From Luteimicrobium subarcticum (lineage in GTDB: Bacteria; Actinomycetota; Actinomycetes; Actinomycetales; Cellulomonadaceae): a DNA stretch of 64,000 nt. A program made the translations under genes and the position numbers. The notes under the pieces were generated by a model. It saw only the letters and a list, made by a program, of their open reading frames with translations. It was not told the origin of the DNA and searched no databases. Numbering within the stretch: the first letter of the stretch is position 1; each line of letters starts with the position of its first letter. Positions 34,681-43,193 of the stretch are shown piece by piece. The stretch spans positions 248,001-312,000 of the forward strand of contig NZ_PGTZ01000009.1 in NCBI RefSeq assembly GCF_002798015.1. Direction: 5' to 3'.

Positions 34681-35816
34681 GCCGGGTCCGTCACGAGCAC
34701 GGAGATGCGGCGCATGAGCCCGGGCACGTCCGCCTCGGAGGGCGGCGTGCGCTCGAGCATCCACCGCGCGACCTGGACCGACGCCTCGACGACCGCGCCG
34801 GCGCGCGGGCGGCGTCGCGCCGCGTACGCGGTCAGGAGCGCCTCGTCGAACGAGTCCGCACCGATCAGGAGCTCGGCGAGCACGGCGGCGTCCTCGAATC
34901 CCTGAGCCGCGCCCTGGGCGATCGTGGGCGGGCACGAGTGCGCGGCGTCACCGACGAGGACCACCCTGCCCCGGTGCCAGTCACCCGGGACGACGTGCGA
35001 CTCGAACCGGGCGTAGTTGACGTACGTGTCGGGGTGCAGGCTCGCGCGCACGTCGTCCCACGGGCCGTGGTACGACGCGGCCAGGTCGCGGAACACCTCG
35101 ACCTGCTCGGCCGCTGTCAGCCCCGAGCGGTCCTGCACGTCCTCGACGAGGTACGCGTACATGCTGTCGGTGCCGGTGGGGCAGTAGCCCGCGATGTAGC
35201 ACCGCCCGCCGTAGGTGAGGTCGGTGCGCTCGACCTGTGCAGGCCGCGGCACGTGGACGCGCCAGATGCCCATGCCGGCGCTGACCGGCTCCGCGTCGAT
35301 GCCCAGCGCGTGGCGGGTCCACGAGTGGATGCCGTCGGCGCCGACGACCAGGTCGTAGCGACCGCTCGAGCCGTCGCCGAAGGCCACGTCGACGCCGTCG
35401 GCGTCCTGGTCGAGGCGTGTCGGGACGGTGCCGTAGCGCACCTTGACCCCGACCTCGGCCGAGCGCTCCAGGAGCAGCCGTGCCAGGTCCGGGCGTGGCA
35501 TCCCGAGCGTCGCGGGCAGGTCGGGCCCACCCGTGCGCACGTCGGGGATCTCGGCGACGAGCGTCCCGGACGGGTCGGGCAGCCGGATGCCGACGGAGTC
35601 GAAGGGGTAGCCCGCAGCGAGGACGTCCTCCCAGACGCCGAGCTCGCGCAGGATCCTCAGGGCATTGCCCTGCAGCGTGATGCCGGACCCCACGGATGGC
35701 ACCTCGGGGCGCTCCTCGACGAGGTCGACGGCGACGCCCTGGGGGGCGAGCAGGATGGCTGCGGCGGTACCGGCGGCGCCGCCGCCGACGATCAGGACGG
35801 AACGAACTGCGGGCAT
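34677..35816 (-). CDS. FAD-dependent aromatic monooxygenase
   Basis: 379 residues, group A flavoprotein hydroxylase. SVLIVGGGAAGTAAAILLAPQGVAVDLVEERPE is the GxGxxG dinucleotide fold, LVVGADGIHSWTRHALG the DG motif, and VVLVGDAAHSCPPTIAQGAAQGFEDAAVLAELL the GD motif for FAD ribityl and access. It would hydroxylate an aromatic ring before meta-cleavage, using NAD(P)H and oxygen. GTGAGGC lies before the ATG. In flavonoid degraders the corresponding enzyme (FdeE in Herbaspirillum seropedicae) puts an OH on ring A; here that is a hypothesis. It begins after the hairpin at 35851-35882. Confidence 0.85.
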   Translation of the reverse strand: MPAVRSVLIVGGGAAGTAAAILLAPQGVAVDLVEERPEVPSVGSGITLQGNALRILRELGVWEDVLAAGYPFDSVGIRLPDPSGTLVAEIPDVRTGGPDLPATLGMPRPDLARLLLERSAEVGVKVRYGTVPTRLDQDADGVDVAFGDGSSGRYDLVVGADGIHSWTRHALGIDAEPVSAGMGIWRVHVPRPAQVERTDLTYGGRCYIAGYCPTGTDSMYAYLVEDVQDRSGLTAAEQVEVFRDLAASYHGPWDDVRASLHPDTYVNYARFESHVVPGDWHRGRVVLVGDAAHSCPPTIAQGAAQGFEDAAVLAELLIGADSFDEALLTAYAARRRPRAGAVVEASVQVARWMLERTPPSEADVPGLMRRISVLVTDPA

Positions 35817-35850
35817 CGTTGCCTCACTTCCGGATGTGACGAGCGGGGGT

Positions 35851-35882
35851 CTCCCCGTCCGGCGACCGTGCCGGACGGGGAG
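35851..35882 (-). terminator. strong intra-operon hairpin (attenuator or terminator)
   Basis: CTCCCCGTCCGGC (35851-35863) and GCCGGACGGGGAG (35870-35882) form a perfect 13-bp stem with a six-base loop in the 85-base gap between the cyclase gene and the FAD monooxygenase gene, all on the same strand. No U tract. It could split the operon into two levels of expression. Confidence 0.7.
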
Positions 35883-35901
35883 GGTGACTCCTGGCGTGCG
35901 A

Positions 35902-36900
35902 CTACTTGAGGGCGACGGGGTTGATCGGCGACCCGACGGCTCCCGTGATCGGCAGCGGCGGCGCCGTGAGGAGGAACTCGTAGACGCCGTCGCGCGCGCA
36001 GTCGGCGCCGAGCTCCTCGAGCGCCCACATCTCCCCGAGGAACAGGCCGAGGTGCGGGATGACGACCTGGTGGAGCGGCTGGAACGCGGCGTCGAACTCG
36101 TTCGGCCGCACCTCGAAGCCCCAGGTGTCGGTCGCGACGGCGGCGACGTCGTGCTCGTGGATCCAGTCGACCGTCGTGAACGACAGGCCCGGTGCGGGGC
36201 CGCCGGCGTACTCGCCCCAGCCCTCGCGCCGGGTGCGTCCGTACTGGCCGGTCCGCACGACGAGGAAGTCCCCGGGGCCGACGTGGGACGTCGGGCCCTG
36301 GGCGGCGATCGTGGCGTCGAGGTGCTCGGGCAGGATCGCGAACCCGTCCGGCAGCTCCCCGTGGGCGGTGTCACCGAGGTGGCGCCCGACGTCGAGGAGC
36401 ACGCCGCGGCCCGTGAAGTCGGAGGCGACGGTCTCCATGCCCGTGACGAGGTCGCCGGCCGAGGTGACGACCTCGGCGGCACGACGACCGTTCCACGCCC
36501 GCCCGTGGTCGAAGATGTGGCCGAGGCCGTCCCACTGGGTCGAGCACTGCAGCGGCATGGAGACGACGTCGTCCGCGCCGCCGATGCCGTGGGGGAGGCC
36601 CTGGTCGCCGAGCTCGGCCTCGACCCCGGTGTCCAGCATGGTGTGCACCGGGTTGGTCCTGCGCCGCCAGCCCTTCTGGGGGCCGTCCATGTCGAACGGT
36701 TGCGCGAGCGAGAAGGGCTGCCCGCGGCGGACGAGCGTCGCGGCGTGGCGCCGGTGCTCGTCCGTCACGAGGTTGAGCGTGCCCTTGACGTCGTCGTCGC
36801 CCCACCGTCCCCAGTTGGAGCAGCGGGCGGCCGCTGCGGCCACGGCTCCCGCGGGGTCGGTGCGGTCGAGCGAGGTCCGGGTCGTCGTGGGGGTGCTCAT
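35902..36900 (-). CDS. cyclase-family (kynurenine-formamidase-like) hydrolase
   Basis: 332 residues. The family metal-binding segment appears as MPLQCSTQWDGLGHIFDHGRAWNG (the HxGTHxDxPxH motif replaced by STQWDGLGH, as in a distinct subfamily), followed by GRGVLLDVGRHLG, DFLVVRTGQYGRTRREGWG and DTWGFEVRPNEFDAAFQPLHQVVIPHLGLFLGEMWALEEL. Such proteins hydrolyse amides or open/close rings; in catabolic clusters they often act on ring-cleavage intermediates. The stop overlaps nothing downstream, but the ATG overlaps the stop of the alpha/beta hydrolase by ATGA. Substrate unknown. Confidence 0.82.
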   Translation of the reverse strand: MSTPTTTRTSLDRTDPAGAVAAAAARCSNWGRWGDDDVKGTLNLVTDEHRRHAATLVRRGQPFSLAQPFDMDGPQKGWRRRTNPVHTMLDTGVEAELGDQGLPHGIGGADDVVSMPLQCSTQWDGLGHIFDHGRAWNGRRAAEVVTSAGDLVTGMETVASDFTGRGVLLDVGRHLGDTAHGELPDGFAILPEHLDATIAAQGPTSHVGPGDFLVVRTGQYGRTRREGWGEYAGGPAPGLSFTTVDWIHEHDVAAVATDTWGFEVRPNEFDAAFQPLHQVVIPHLGLFLGEMWALEELGADCARDGVYEFLLTAPPLPITGAVGSPINPVALK

Positions 36901-38070
36901 GCGGTCCGCCCTCCGAGCCGTTCGGCGACCCAGTCGGAGATCACGTCGGTCGCGACGGAGCCGTTGTCCACGCTCGAGTGCGCCGTGCCGCCGGTGCGGT
37001 CCGTGAACACGACGAGCGCCGGGTCGGGCGACGACGTGAGCTGGTCGTACGTGCGGTGCGCGTACTCGAGCGGGATCTGCTTGTCGTGCTCACCGTGGGT
37101 GACGAGGAACGGCACCCTGATGCGGTCGAGGATCCCGTCGAGGTGGACGTGCTCCGCGATCTCGAAGAAGTCGTCGAGGTCCTTGGCGCCCCACACCCAC
37201 TGGACGTGCTCCCAGTAGTGGGGGACGGGACGTTCGCCCTCCCGGTCGCGGCGAGCCTTCTGCACGGCGCGCCAGTCGTGGTTCGCGCCCCACGCGACGC
37301 CGAGGGCGAACCGCGGCTCGAACGCGACGGCCCGGGGGGCGTAGTACCCGCCGAGGGAGACGCCGAGCAGACCGACCCGGTCGGCGTCGACGTCGTCTCT
37401 CGCCGCGAGGAACTCGTAGACGACCGAGGCCCACTTCTCCGCCTCGGGGACGGCGGGCAGGCCGTGGAGGCGCAGCGCCTCGCCGGTGCCCGGCTGGTCG
37501 ATGCACAGGCTGGAGACACCGCGCGCGGCGAGCTTCGCGCCCGGCCCGGTGCGGTAGAGCATCTCCTTGGTGCTGTCGAGGCCGTTGACCTGTACGAGGA
37601 CCGGCGACGGCCCCTCGTGCACGGTCCCGTCGGGGTCGAGCGCGCGCGTGAGCAGGCCGGACAGGACGGTGCCCTCGTAGGGGATCTCGACACGCTCGAC
37701 GTTCTCCTGGGCGAGGGTCACGCCCTGCTGGAAGGTCGCGAGGAACTTCTGGTAGAGCGCAGCCCGCGGGGCGTGGCCCGCTGCCTGCATGCGCTCTCCG
37801 GTGAGGAAGTAGGTCGCCGCGCGACCGAGCTTCTCCCCGGGCCGACAGGTCGTGACCGGCGGCCTGGTCCTCGTGCGCGAGCTCGACGAGGGTGTCGCCC
37901 TGGCGCTCCCAGCCGGCCATGAGGTCGACGGTGCCGGCGTCCTCACCGCGCGTGGCGGCGTCGAGGAGGGGTCGGCAGACCGCGTCGACCTCGCCGATCC
38001 GCCCGCCCATCTCCAGGGCGAGGTTCACCGAGAGGTTCCAGACATAGTTCCCGGGAAAGTACGCGAACAT
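36897..38070 (-). pseudogene. C-C-type alpha/beta hydrolase, interrupted by a +1 frameshift
   Basis: Two adjacent frames read as one protein of about 390 residues, the usual length of FrsA/2,6-dihydroxypseudooxynicotine-hydrolase-like enzymes. The N-terminal frame begins MFAYFPGNYVWNLSVNLALEMGG (start 38070, one base after the dioxygenase stop) and runs to HDLSAR; the C-terminal frame continues GEKLGRAATYFLTGERMQAAG, then LLGVSLGGYY (nucleophile), HGEHDKQIPLEY and a final histidine region GGTAHSSVDN. The join needs one base less in the CCCCGGG run at 37835-37841 (plus-strand). It is therefore either an early pseudogene or a base-calling error in a homopolymer. Downstream ATGA overlaps are intact, which argues for recent loss or error. 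Confidence 0.85.
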
Positions 38071-38071
38071 G

Positions 38072-39097
38072 TCAGCCCCGGCCCTCGCGCGCGTACGGGT
38101 TGACCAGCTCGTCCTCGGTGCCCGGGACGACCCCCTCCTCGGTGGCGGACGGCTTGCCGGCGTCCGGGGGGAAGCACTCGGTCATCGACATCGGCATGGC
38201 CGAGTTGCGGTAGATGCTGTTGGAGCCGAGGGCGGGCGTCCAGGTGTTCGCCTGCCAGTCCGGCACGTAGTTGCGGTAGCCGTGGGTGTTGAGCTCGATC
38301 CGCATGCCCCCGGGCTCACGGAAGTAGAGGAACGACTGCTCGCCGATGCCGTGGATGCTCGGGCCGTACTCGATGTGCGTGCCGTTCTCCATGAGGACGT
38401 CGGCGGCGACGAGCAGCTCCTGGATCGAGTCGGTCCAGAACGCGATGTGGTTGACGCGGCCACCGCGCGTCGAGGAGTCGAGCACCACCCCGAGGTCGTG
38501 GGACTTCTCGTTCGTGGTCAGGACGGAGAACACCGTGATGTCGGCGTGCTCGATGTCCGTGTACGCCATGATCCGGAACCCGAGGACCTCGCTGTACCAC
38601 GCGGCGAAGCCCTTGACGTCGGGCGAGGCGATGGTGACGTGGTCCAGGAAGCGGGGAGCGGCGGAGTGCGAGCTCCGCTTCTCGGGGCGGTCCGGGAAGA
38701 TCGAGGCGAGCTCGGCCGGCGCGGAGTGCTTCGGGACGTCCCAGTAGAGCTCCATGGTGTGGCCGTAGGGACCGGTGAACTGGAACGAGCGTCCGTGGCC
38801 CTGGCGCTTGTCGTACCAGGTGCCCTCGATCCCCTTGGCCTGCACGCGGGCGGCGGCCTCCTCGAGGGCGTCCGCGCTGCCCGTGCGCCATGCCATGTTG
38901 ACCAGGGCGGGCTCGTCGCCGGGCGTCACGATCAGGCTGTACGGGTAGTAGTCGCCCCAGCAGCGCAGGTAGGTGGTGCCGTCGTCGTCGCGGCTCACGG
39001 CACGCAGGCCGAAGTTCTTCTCGAAGAAGGCGACGGAGCCCTCCACGTCGGGGGAGGCGATCTCCAGGTGGGCCAGGTGGGCCAGCGTGTTCGTCAT
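38072..39097 (-). CDS. two-domain extradiol ring-cleavage dioxygenase (VOC superfamily)
   Basis: 341 residues, two VOC modules as in catechol 2,3-dioxygenase. The N-terminal module starts HLAHLEIASPDVEGSVAFFEKNFGL; the C-terminal module carries the Fe-ligand triad: LDHVTIASPD (His153), GGRVNHIAFWTDS (His217) and GGMRIELNTHGY (Glu268). It should cleave a catechol-type ring by meta cleavage. A conserved tail EYGPSIHGIGEQSFLYFREPGG also fits. Start at 39097 with GAGAGGA; the following hydrolase starts one base after its stop. The likely substrate is the product of the FAD monooxygenase; a FdeC-like flavonoid ring-A cleavage is the best analogy I know, not proven. Confidence 0.88.
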   Translation of the reverse strand: MTNTLAHLAHLEIASPDVEGSVAFFEKNFGLRAVSRDDDGTTYLRCWGDYYPYSLIVTPGDEPALVNMAWRTGSADALEEAAARVQAKGIEGTWYDKRQGHGRSFQFTGPYGHTMELYWDVPKHSAPAELASIFPDRPEKRSSHSAAPRFLDHVTIASPDVKGFAAWYSEVLGFRIMAYTDIEHADITVFSVLTTNEKSHDLGVVLDSSTRGGRVNHIAFWTDSIQELLVAADVLMENGTHIEYGPSIHGIGEQSFLYFREPGGMRIELNTHGYRNYVPDWQANTWTPALGSNSIYRNSAMPMSMTECFPPDAGKPSATEEGVVPGTEDELVNPYAREGRG

Positions 39098-39204
39098 CGA
39101 ACATCCTCTCGGGTCGGTCTTCACCGGTCCGCGGGCGCTGGTACGCCGGAGTGGAGTGCGCTGCGCCGCGCGGCCTGCGACCACCTTGCGCGTCAGTCGG
39201 CGCA

Positions 39205-40065
39205 TCAGGGAAGGCAGTGTCGCTGATGCGGCACATCCGTTTCATCGATGACAGCCGAGGGGATCGGGGACGGGTCGTCGGACGCGGCTGCCAGCCCGTC
39301 CGCGATCGACTTGACCCCGCCGTGCGCGGTCATGCCGCCGTCCACGGGGATCTCCGCTCCGCTCACGTACGACGAGCCGTCGCCGATCAGGAACGTGACG
39401 AGCGCCGCGACCTCGTCGACCGTGCCCGTGCGCCCGAGGGGCGTCTCGGTGACGTTCCCGTCGCGGAACGCCGGGGACGCCGACGCGGTCATCGGGGTCT
39501 CGATGTACCCGGGGTGGACGGCGTTGACCCGGATCCCGCGGGGACCGAGCTCGAGGCACGCGACCCTGGTGAGCCCCCGGAGCGCCCACTTGCTGGTCGT
39601 GTAGGCGACCGGCACGTGCCCGGTGAGGGCGGCGACGGAGCCGACGTTGACGATCGACGACCCGCGCGGCATCAGCGGAGCACAAGCCTGGATGGCGAGC
39701 ACCGGGCCCACGAGGTTCACAGCGTGGACCCGCTCGAGGTCCGCGACGTCGACGTCGAGGAGGCGTGCGCGCCACGTGATCCCGGCGTTGTTGACGAGGC
39801 CGTCGATGCGGCCGAACCGGTTCCTCATGTCGGTTGCCAGGCTCGCCCAGGCGGCGCGGTCCGTCACGTCGTGCCGCCGGTACTCGGTCGTGTCGCCGAG
39901 GGCCTCGGCTGGCGTGTCGGCGACGTCGAGCGCCACCACGTGCGCTCCCGCGGCGGCCAGGGAGCGGGCCTCGGCCGCGCCCTGGCCGCGAGCGGCCCCG
40001 GTGACGACGACGATCTTGCGGGGCAGGCCGGTCGGCGGGCCTGGCGCCTCGTTGCGCAGGGTCAT
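39205..40065 (-). CDS. SDR-family oxidoreductase, divergent from the LysR gene
   Basis: 286 residues. KIVVVTGAARGQGAAEARSLAAAG is the Rossmann TGxxxGxG motif, NNAG follows, SIVNVGSVAAL gives the serine, and VAYTTSKWALRG the Tyr-x3-Lys pair; VHPGYIETPM and GAEIPVDGGMTAHGG end the fold. It uses NAD(P) to oxidise or reduce an alcohol/ketone, possibly a dihydrodiol or side chain of the operon's substrate. It is the first gene on this strand, 107 bases upstream of the dioxygenase, and divergent from the LysR gene by 49 bases. A C-terminal extension of about 25 residues beyond the SDR core is unusual. Confidence 0.87.
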   Translation of the reverse strand: MTLRNEAPGPPTGLPRKIVVVTGAARGQGAAEARSLAAAGAHVVALDVADTPAEALGDTTEYRRHDVTDRAAWASLATDMRNRFGRIDGLVNNAGITWRARLLDVDVADLERVHAVNLVGPVLAIQACAPLMPRGSSIVNVGSVAALTGHVPVAYTTSKWALRGLTRVACLELGPRGIRVNAVHPGYIETPMTASASPAFRDGNVTETPLGRTGTVDEVAALVTFLIGDGSSYVSGAEIPVDGGMTAHGGVKSIADGLAAASDDPSPIPSAVIDETDVPHQRHCLP

Positions 40066-40080
40066 CCGTCGACCTTCGAG

Positions 40081-40094
40081 GGGGTGCGCGCCCC
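40081..40094. promoter_or_regulatory. GC-rich dyad between divergent SDR and LysR genes
   Basis: GGGGTGCGCGCCCC is a near-perfect dyad in the 49-base spacer between the SDR start (40065) and the LysR start (40115). LysR regulators usually bind such dyads between themselves and their target. Weak evidence: the site does not show the common T-N11-A half-sites clearly. Confidence 0.35.
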
Positions 40095-40114
40095 TGGCAA
40101 GGCATGATGTGTGG

Positions 40115-41089
40115 ATGCCGCCCATCAGCCGCGCCGATGCGGACCTGCCGGACCGTGCACAGCGCGTGCGCCGCGTCACCCAGCTCGCGAACCTCGACCT
40201 CAACCTGCTCGTCGCCCTCGACGCGCTGCTGCAGAACCAGGGCGTGACGAAGGCCGCGGTCCAGATGGGGTTGAGCCAGCCGGCCCTGTCGGCGTCGCTC
40301 GCGCGCCTCCGACGTCACTTCGACGACCCGCTGCTCAGCCGCCGGGGCAACGAGTACTTCCTGACGCCGTTGGCGCTGCAGCTCCGGGAGCGCACCCGGA
40401 CGGTCCTGGCCGGGGTCGAGCGGGTGTTCGCCGCAGAGCCCGTCTTCGACCCGGCGACGTCCAGCCGAGAGGTCTCGGTGGTCGCCAGCGACTACAGCGT
40501 GGCGATGCTGGGCGCCCGCGTGGCCGAGATCCTGCACCGGGAGGCGCCCGGCATGCGGCTGCGCTTCGCCGCCAACACGCCGAGCATCGTCGACGACGCG
40601 GCGCACGCCCTCCTCGGCACCGACCTGATCCTGCTGCCGCACGGCTTCATCACCGACATGCCGCACGCCGACCTGCACGAGGACCGGTGGACGTGCCTCG
40701 TCGCCGAGACGAGCACCGAGGTCGGCGACGAGCTCACGCACGAGCAGCTGCGGACGATGCCCTGGGTCATGACCTTCCACAGCCCGACCGCCTCGACGCC
40801 GGCGGCTCGCCGCCTCCGCATGGCGGGGTTCGAGCCACGCATCGAGGTCGTCACCGAGCACTTCCTGACGATCCCGGCCCTCGTCGCGGGGAGCAGCCGC
40901 GTCGGGCTGTTCCAGGAGCGGCTGGCGCGGGCGCTCCCGGCGGCCGCCGGGGTGCGCGCGGTGCGCGCCCCCGTGGACCTCGGCACGCTGGTCGAGGCCA
41001 TGTGGTGGCACCCGGCCAACGACCGGGACCCCGAGCACGAGTACGTCCGGGACGTCTTCCGGCGTGCTGCCCAGGAGTCGTCCGGCTAG
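40115..41089 (+). CDS. LysR-type transcriptional regulator of the aromatic operon
   Basis: 324 residues. NLDLNLLVALDALLQNQGVTKAAVQMGLSQPALSASLARLRRHFDDPLLSRRGNEYFLTP is a full LysR winged-helix (about 26-85); the rest is the periplasmic-binding-like effector domain with DLILLPHGFITDMPHADL and ALVAGSSRVGLFQERLA. The sequence resembles NodD/SyrM- and NagR-type members, which respond to flavonoids and aromatic acids respectively. It is divergent from the SDR gene, so it probably activates the minus-strand operon. A GTG at 40109 has a better AAGG site; ATG at 40115 is conservative. Its TAG shares CTAG with the IclR gene's stop. Confidence 0.87.
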   Translation: MPPISRADADLPDRAQRVRRVTQLANLDLNLLVALDALLQNQGVTKAAVQMGLSQPALSASLARLRRHFDDPLLSRRGNEYFLTPLALQLRERTRTVLAGVERVFAAEPVFDPATSSREVSVVASDYSVAMLGARVAEILHREAPGMRLRFAANTPSIVDDAAHALLGTDLILLPHGFITDMPHADLHEDRWTCLVAETSTEVGDELTHEQLRTMPWVMTFHSPTASTPAARRLRMAGFEPRIEVVTEHFLTIPALVAGSSRVGLFQERLARALPAAAGVRAVRAPVDLGTLVEAMWWHPANDRDPEHEYVRDVFRRAAQESSG

Positions 41090-41877
41090 CCGAGGTCCGC
41101 CTCGGCGAGGTCACGCTCGATCTGGAGACGCGCGTCGAGGAGCAGGGGCAGCAAGGTGCCGGGAAGGCGGTCGGCGAACCGGTCCGACCGGGTCGAGAGC
41201 GTCACCGCACCGACCGCGGTGCCCCAACGGTCGTGGACGACCGCGCCGACGGCCGCGACGCCGCGCTCGGTCTCCTCGATGTTGACGGCATAGCCGTGCG
41301 CCCGCGCTCCGTGGACGTCCGTGAGGAGGCGGTGGAGCTCGTCGGCCGTGAGGTCGCCGGGAGCACCGGCGCTGAAGACGGCCCGGACCTCGTCGTCGGT
41401 GAGCTCGGCGAGCAGCGCCTTGCCCCCCGAGGCCTCGTGCGCCGCCATGACGACGCCGTCCCGGTCGTGGGTCGCGTCGACGGTCCGGGCGCGCACCGTC
41501 ACGAGGAACCGGACGTTCTGGCCGACGCGGATCATGAGGTTCGCCGACTCCTTGCTGCGGCGCGAGAGAACTTCCAGGTGAGGCAGGCTCAGCCGCCGGA
41601 AGTCCCGGCTCCGCTCGAGACGGGCGGGTCCGGCGTCCATCGACGGTCCGGGCAGGTAGACGTGCGACTCGTCCTGCACGGCGAACCCGCGGTACAGGAG
41701 AGTCTGCAACAGGCGGTGCGCGCTGGACCGTGAGATGTCGAGGTGCGCCGACGCGTCGGCCACCCGGACGCTCCCGTAGTCGCGGAGCATCTGGACCAGG
41801 CGCAGCCCGCGGTCGAGGGACTCGACCGCGGCCGGGGGACGGTCGGGCAGAGGTGGGTGGCGCCGCGTGTTCCTCAT
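41086..41877 (-). CDS. IclR-family regulator of the gentisate operon
   Basis: 263 residues. RPPAAVESLDRGLRLVQMLRDYGSVRVADASAHLDISRSSAHRLLQTLLYRGF is the N-terminal winged helix, and the rest the GAF-like effector domain with ASGGKALLAELTDDEVRAVF, HGYAVNIEETERGVAAVGAVVHDRWGTAVGAVTLS, matching IclR. It is divergent from the FAD hydroxylase gene by 48 bases and so is the likely regulator of that operon. Its stop overlaps the LysR stop at the palindromic CTAG (41086-41089), a minimal convergent overlap. Confidence 0.87.
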   Translation of the reverse strand: MRNTRRHPPLPDRPPAAVESLDRGLRLVQMLRDYGSVRVADASAHLDISRSSAHRLLQTLLYRGFAVQDESHVYLPGPSMDAGPARLERSRDFRRLSLPHLEVLSRRSKESANLMIRVGQNVRFLVTVRARTVDATHDRDGVVMAAHEASGGKALLAELTDDEVRAVFSAGAPGDLTADELHRLLTDVHGARAHGYAVNIEETERGVAAVGAVVHDRWGTAVGAVTLSTRSDRFADRLPGTLLPLLLDARLQIERDLAEADLG

Positions 41878-41925
41878 AGCGGGACATCCTCGCGCGCTTC
41901 GCGGCACGCTGCCTAGGGTCCCGGC

Positions 41926-43170
41926 ATGGATCACGACGTGGTGTTCCCCACAGGGACGACAGCAGACAAGACCTTGATCGTCGGCGGCGGCATCTCCGGC
42001 CTCGCAGCAGCGCTCGCTCTGAGGCGCCAGGGCAAGGACGTGACGGTCGTCGAGCAGGCACCGGAGTTCGGCGAGATCGGTGCCGGCCTCCAGCTCGGCC
42101 CGAACGCGACCAGGATCCTCGACGGCTGGGGTCTCCTCGACCAGGTGCGAGACGTGGGTGTCGAGCCTGGCCGGCTGGTCCTTAAGGACGCGGTCACGGG
42201 CGACGAGCTGGCGGCCCTCGACCTGCGCGGCTCGTTCCGCGAGCGCTACGGCGCCCCGTACGTGGTCATCCACCGCACGGACCTCCACAGCATCCTGCTC
42301 GAGGCGTGCCGTGCCGCCGGCGTCGAGCTGGCGACGGCGACGCGCATCGCCCAGGTGTCCCAGGACGACGCCGGGACGGTCGCCCGTGCCGACGACGGCC
42401 GCGTGTTCGAGGCGGCGGTGACGCTCGGTGCTGACGGGCTACGTTCCGCCCTGCGGGACACGATCGTGGGCGACGAGGTCGTCCCGTCCGGGTTCGTCGC
42501 GTACCGGGGGACCGTCCCGACCCACGAGGTCCCGGAGGAGAGCGGGCTCGACGACGTGGTGTGCTGGGTCGCCCCTGACGCCCACGTGGTGCAGTACCGG
42601 CTGCGCGGCGGCAGCGTCCTGAACGTGGTGGCGACCTTCCGCTCGCCGGGGTTCGCCCGCGGCGAGGCCGACTACGGGACGCCGGACGAGCTGGAGGCGG
42701 TGTTCGCCGCCTGCCACCCCCGGGTCCGCGAGGCGGTGTCGCACGTCGGCCGGCAGCGGCGCTGGCCACTTTTCGACCGGGAGCCGGCGGCCCGCTGGAG
42801 CGACGGTCGGGTCGTGCTCGTCGGCGACGCCGCGCACCCGATGCTGCAGTACCTCGCGCAGGGCTGCTGCCAGGCACTCGAGGACGCCCAGGCGCTCGAG
42901 CTGCTCGTGGCGCAGCAGGACGGGCCTACCGACTGGTTGGCTGTCGTTCGGGAGCTCGTCGCGGCGCGCGCGGACCGGACCGCCCAGGTCCAGCAGCGCG
43001 CTCGCGTGTTCGGGGACGTGTGCCACGCCGGGGGTGCCGCGCGCCTGCTGCGCAACGCCCTCCTGGCGCACGCCGAGGACCTGACCGAGTACACCGACTG
43101 GCTCTACGCGGGGACGGTGGCCGAGCGCCTCGCCACCCCCGCTCCCGCCCCTGCCCTCTCGCGCGCCTGA
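41926..43170 (+). CDS. FAD-dependent 3-hydroxybenzoate 6-hydroxylase-like monooxygenase
   Basis: 414 residues, group A flavin hydroxylase. LIVGGGISGLAAALALRRQGKDVTVVEQAPEFGEIGAGLQLGPNATRIL is the FAD fold, LGADGLRSALRDTIVG the DG motif, and GDAAHPMLQYLAQGCCQALEDAQALELLV the GD motif with the AxPxxxQG-type loop of the salicylate/3-hydroxybenzoate hydroxylases. It lies immediately before fumarylpyruvate hydrolase and gentisate dioxygenase, so 3-hydroxybenzoate to gentisate is the natural role; salicylate 5-hydroxylation would need a multi-component enzyme, and salicylate 1-hydroxylase would not lead to gentisate. Confidence 0.85.
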   Translation: MDHDVVFPTGTTADKTLIVGGGISGLAAALALRRQGKDVTVVEQAPEFGEIGAGLQLGPNATRILDGWGLLDQVRDVGVEPGRLVLKDAVTGDELAALDLRGSFRERYGAPYVVIHRTDLHSILLEACRAAGVELATATRIAQVSQDDAGTVARADDGRVFEAAVTLGADGLRSALRDTIVGDEVVPSGFVAYRGTVPTHEVPEESGLDDVVCWVAPDAHVVQYRLRGGSVLNVVATFRSPGFARGEADYGTPDELEAVFAACHPRVREAVSHVGRQRRWPLFDREPAARWSDGRVVLVGDAAHPMLQYLAQGCCQALEDAQALELLVAQQDGPTDWLAVVRELVAARADRTAQVQQRARVFGDVCHAGGAARLLRNALLAHAEDLTEYTDWLYAGTVAERLATPAPAPALSRA

Positions 43171-43193
43171 GCGCCTGAACGACGGAGACCACC

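Noticed and set aside
37835-37841. Programmed ribosomal frameshift as explanation for the hydrolase break
   Set aside because: No slippery heptamer or downstream pseudoknot with a known pattern is evident; a +1 insertion in CCCCGGG (mutation or base-call error) is simpler.
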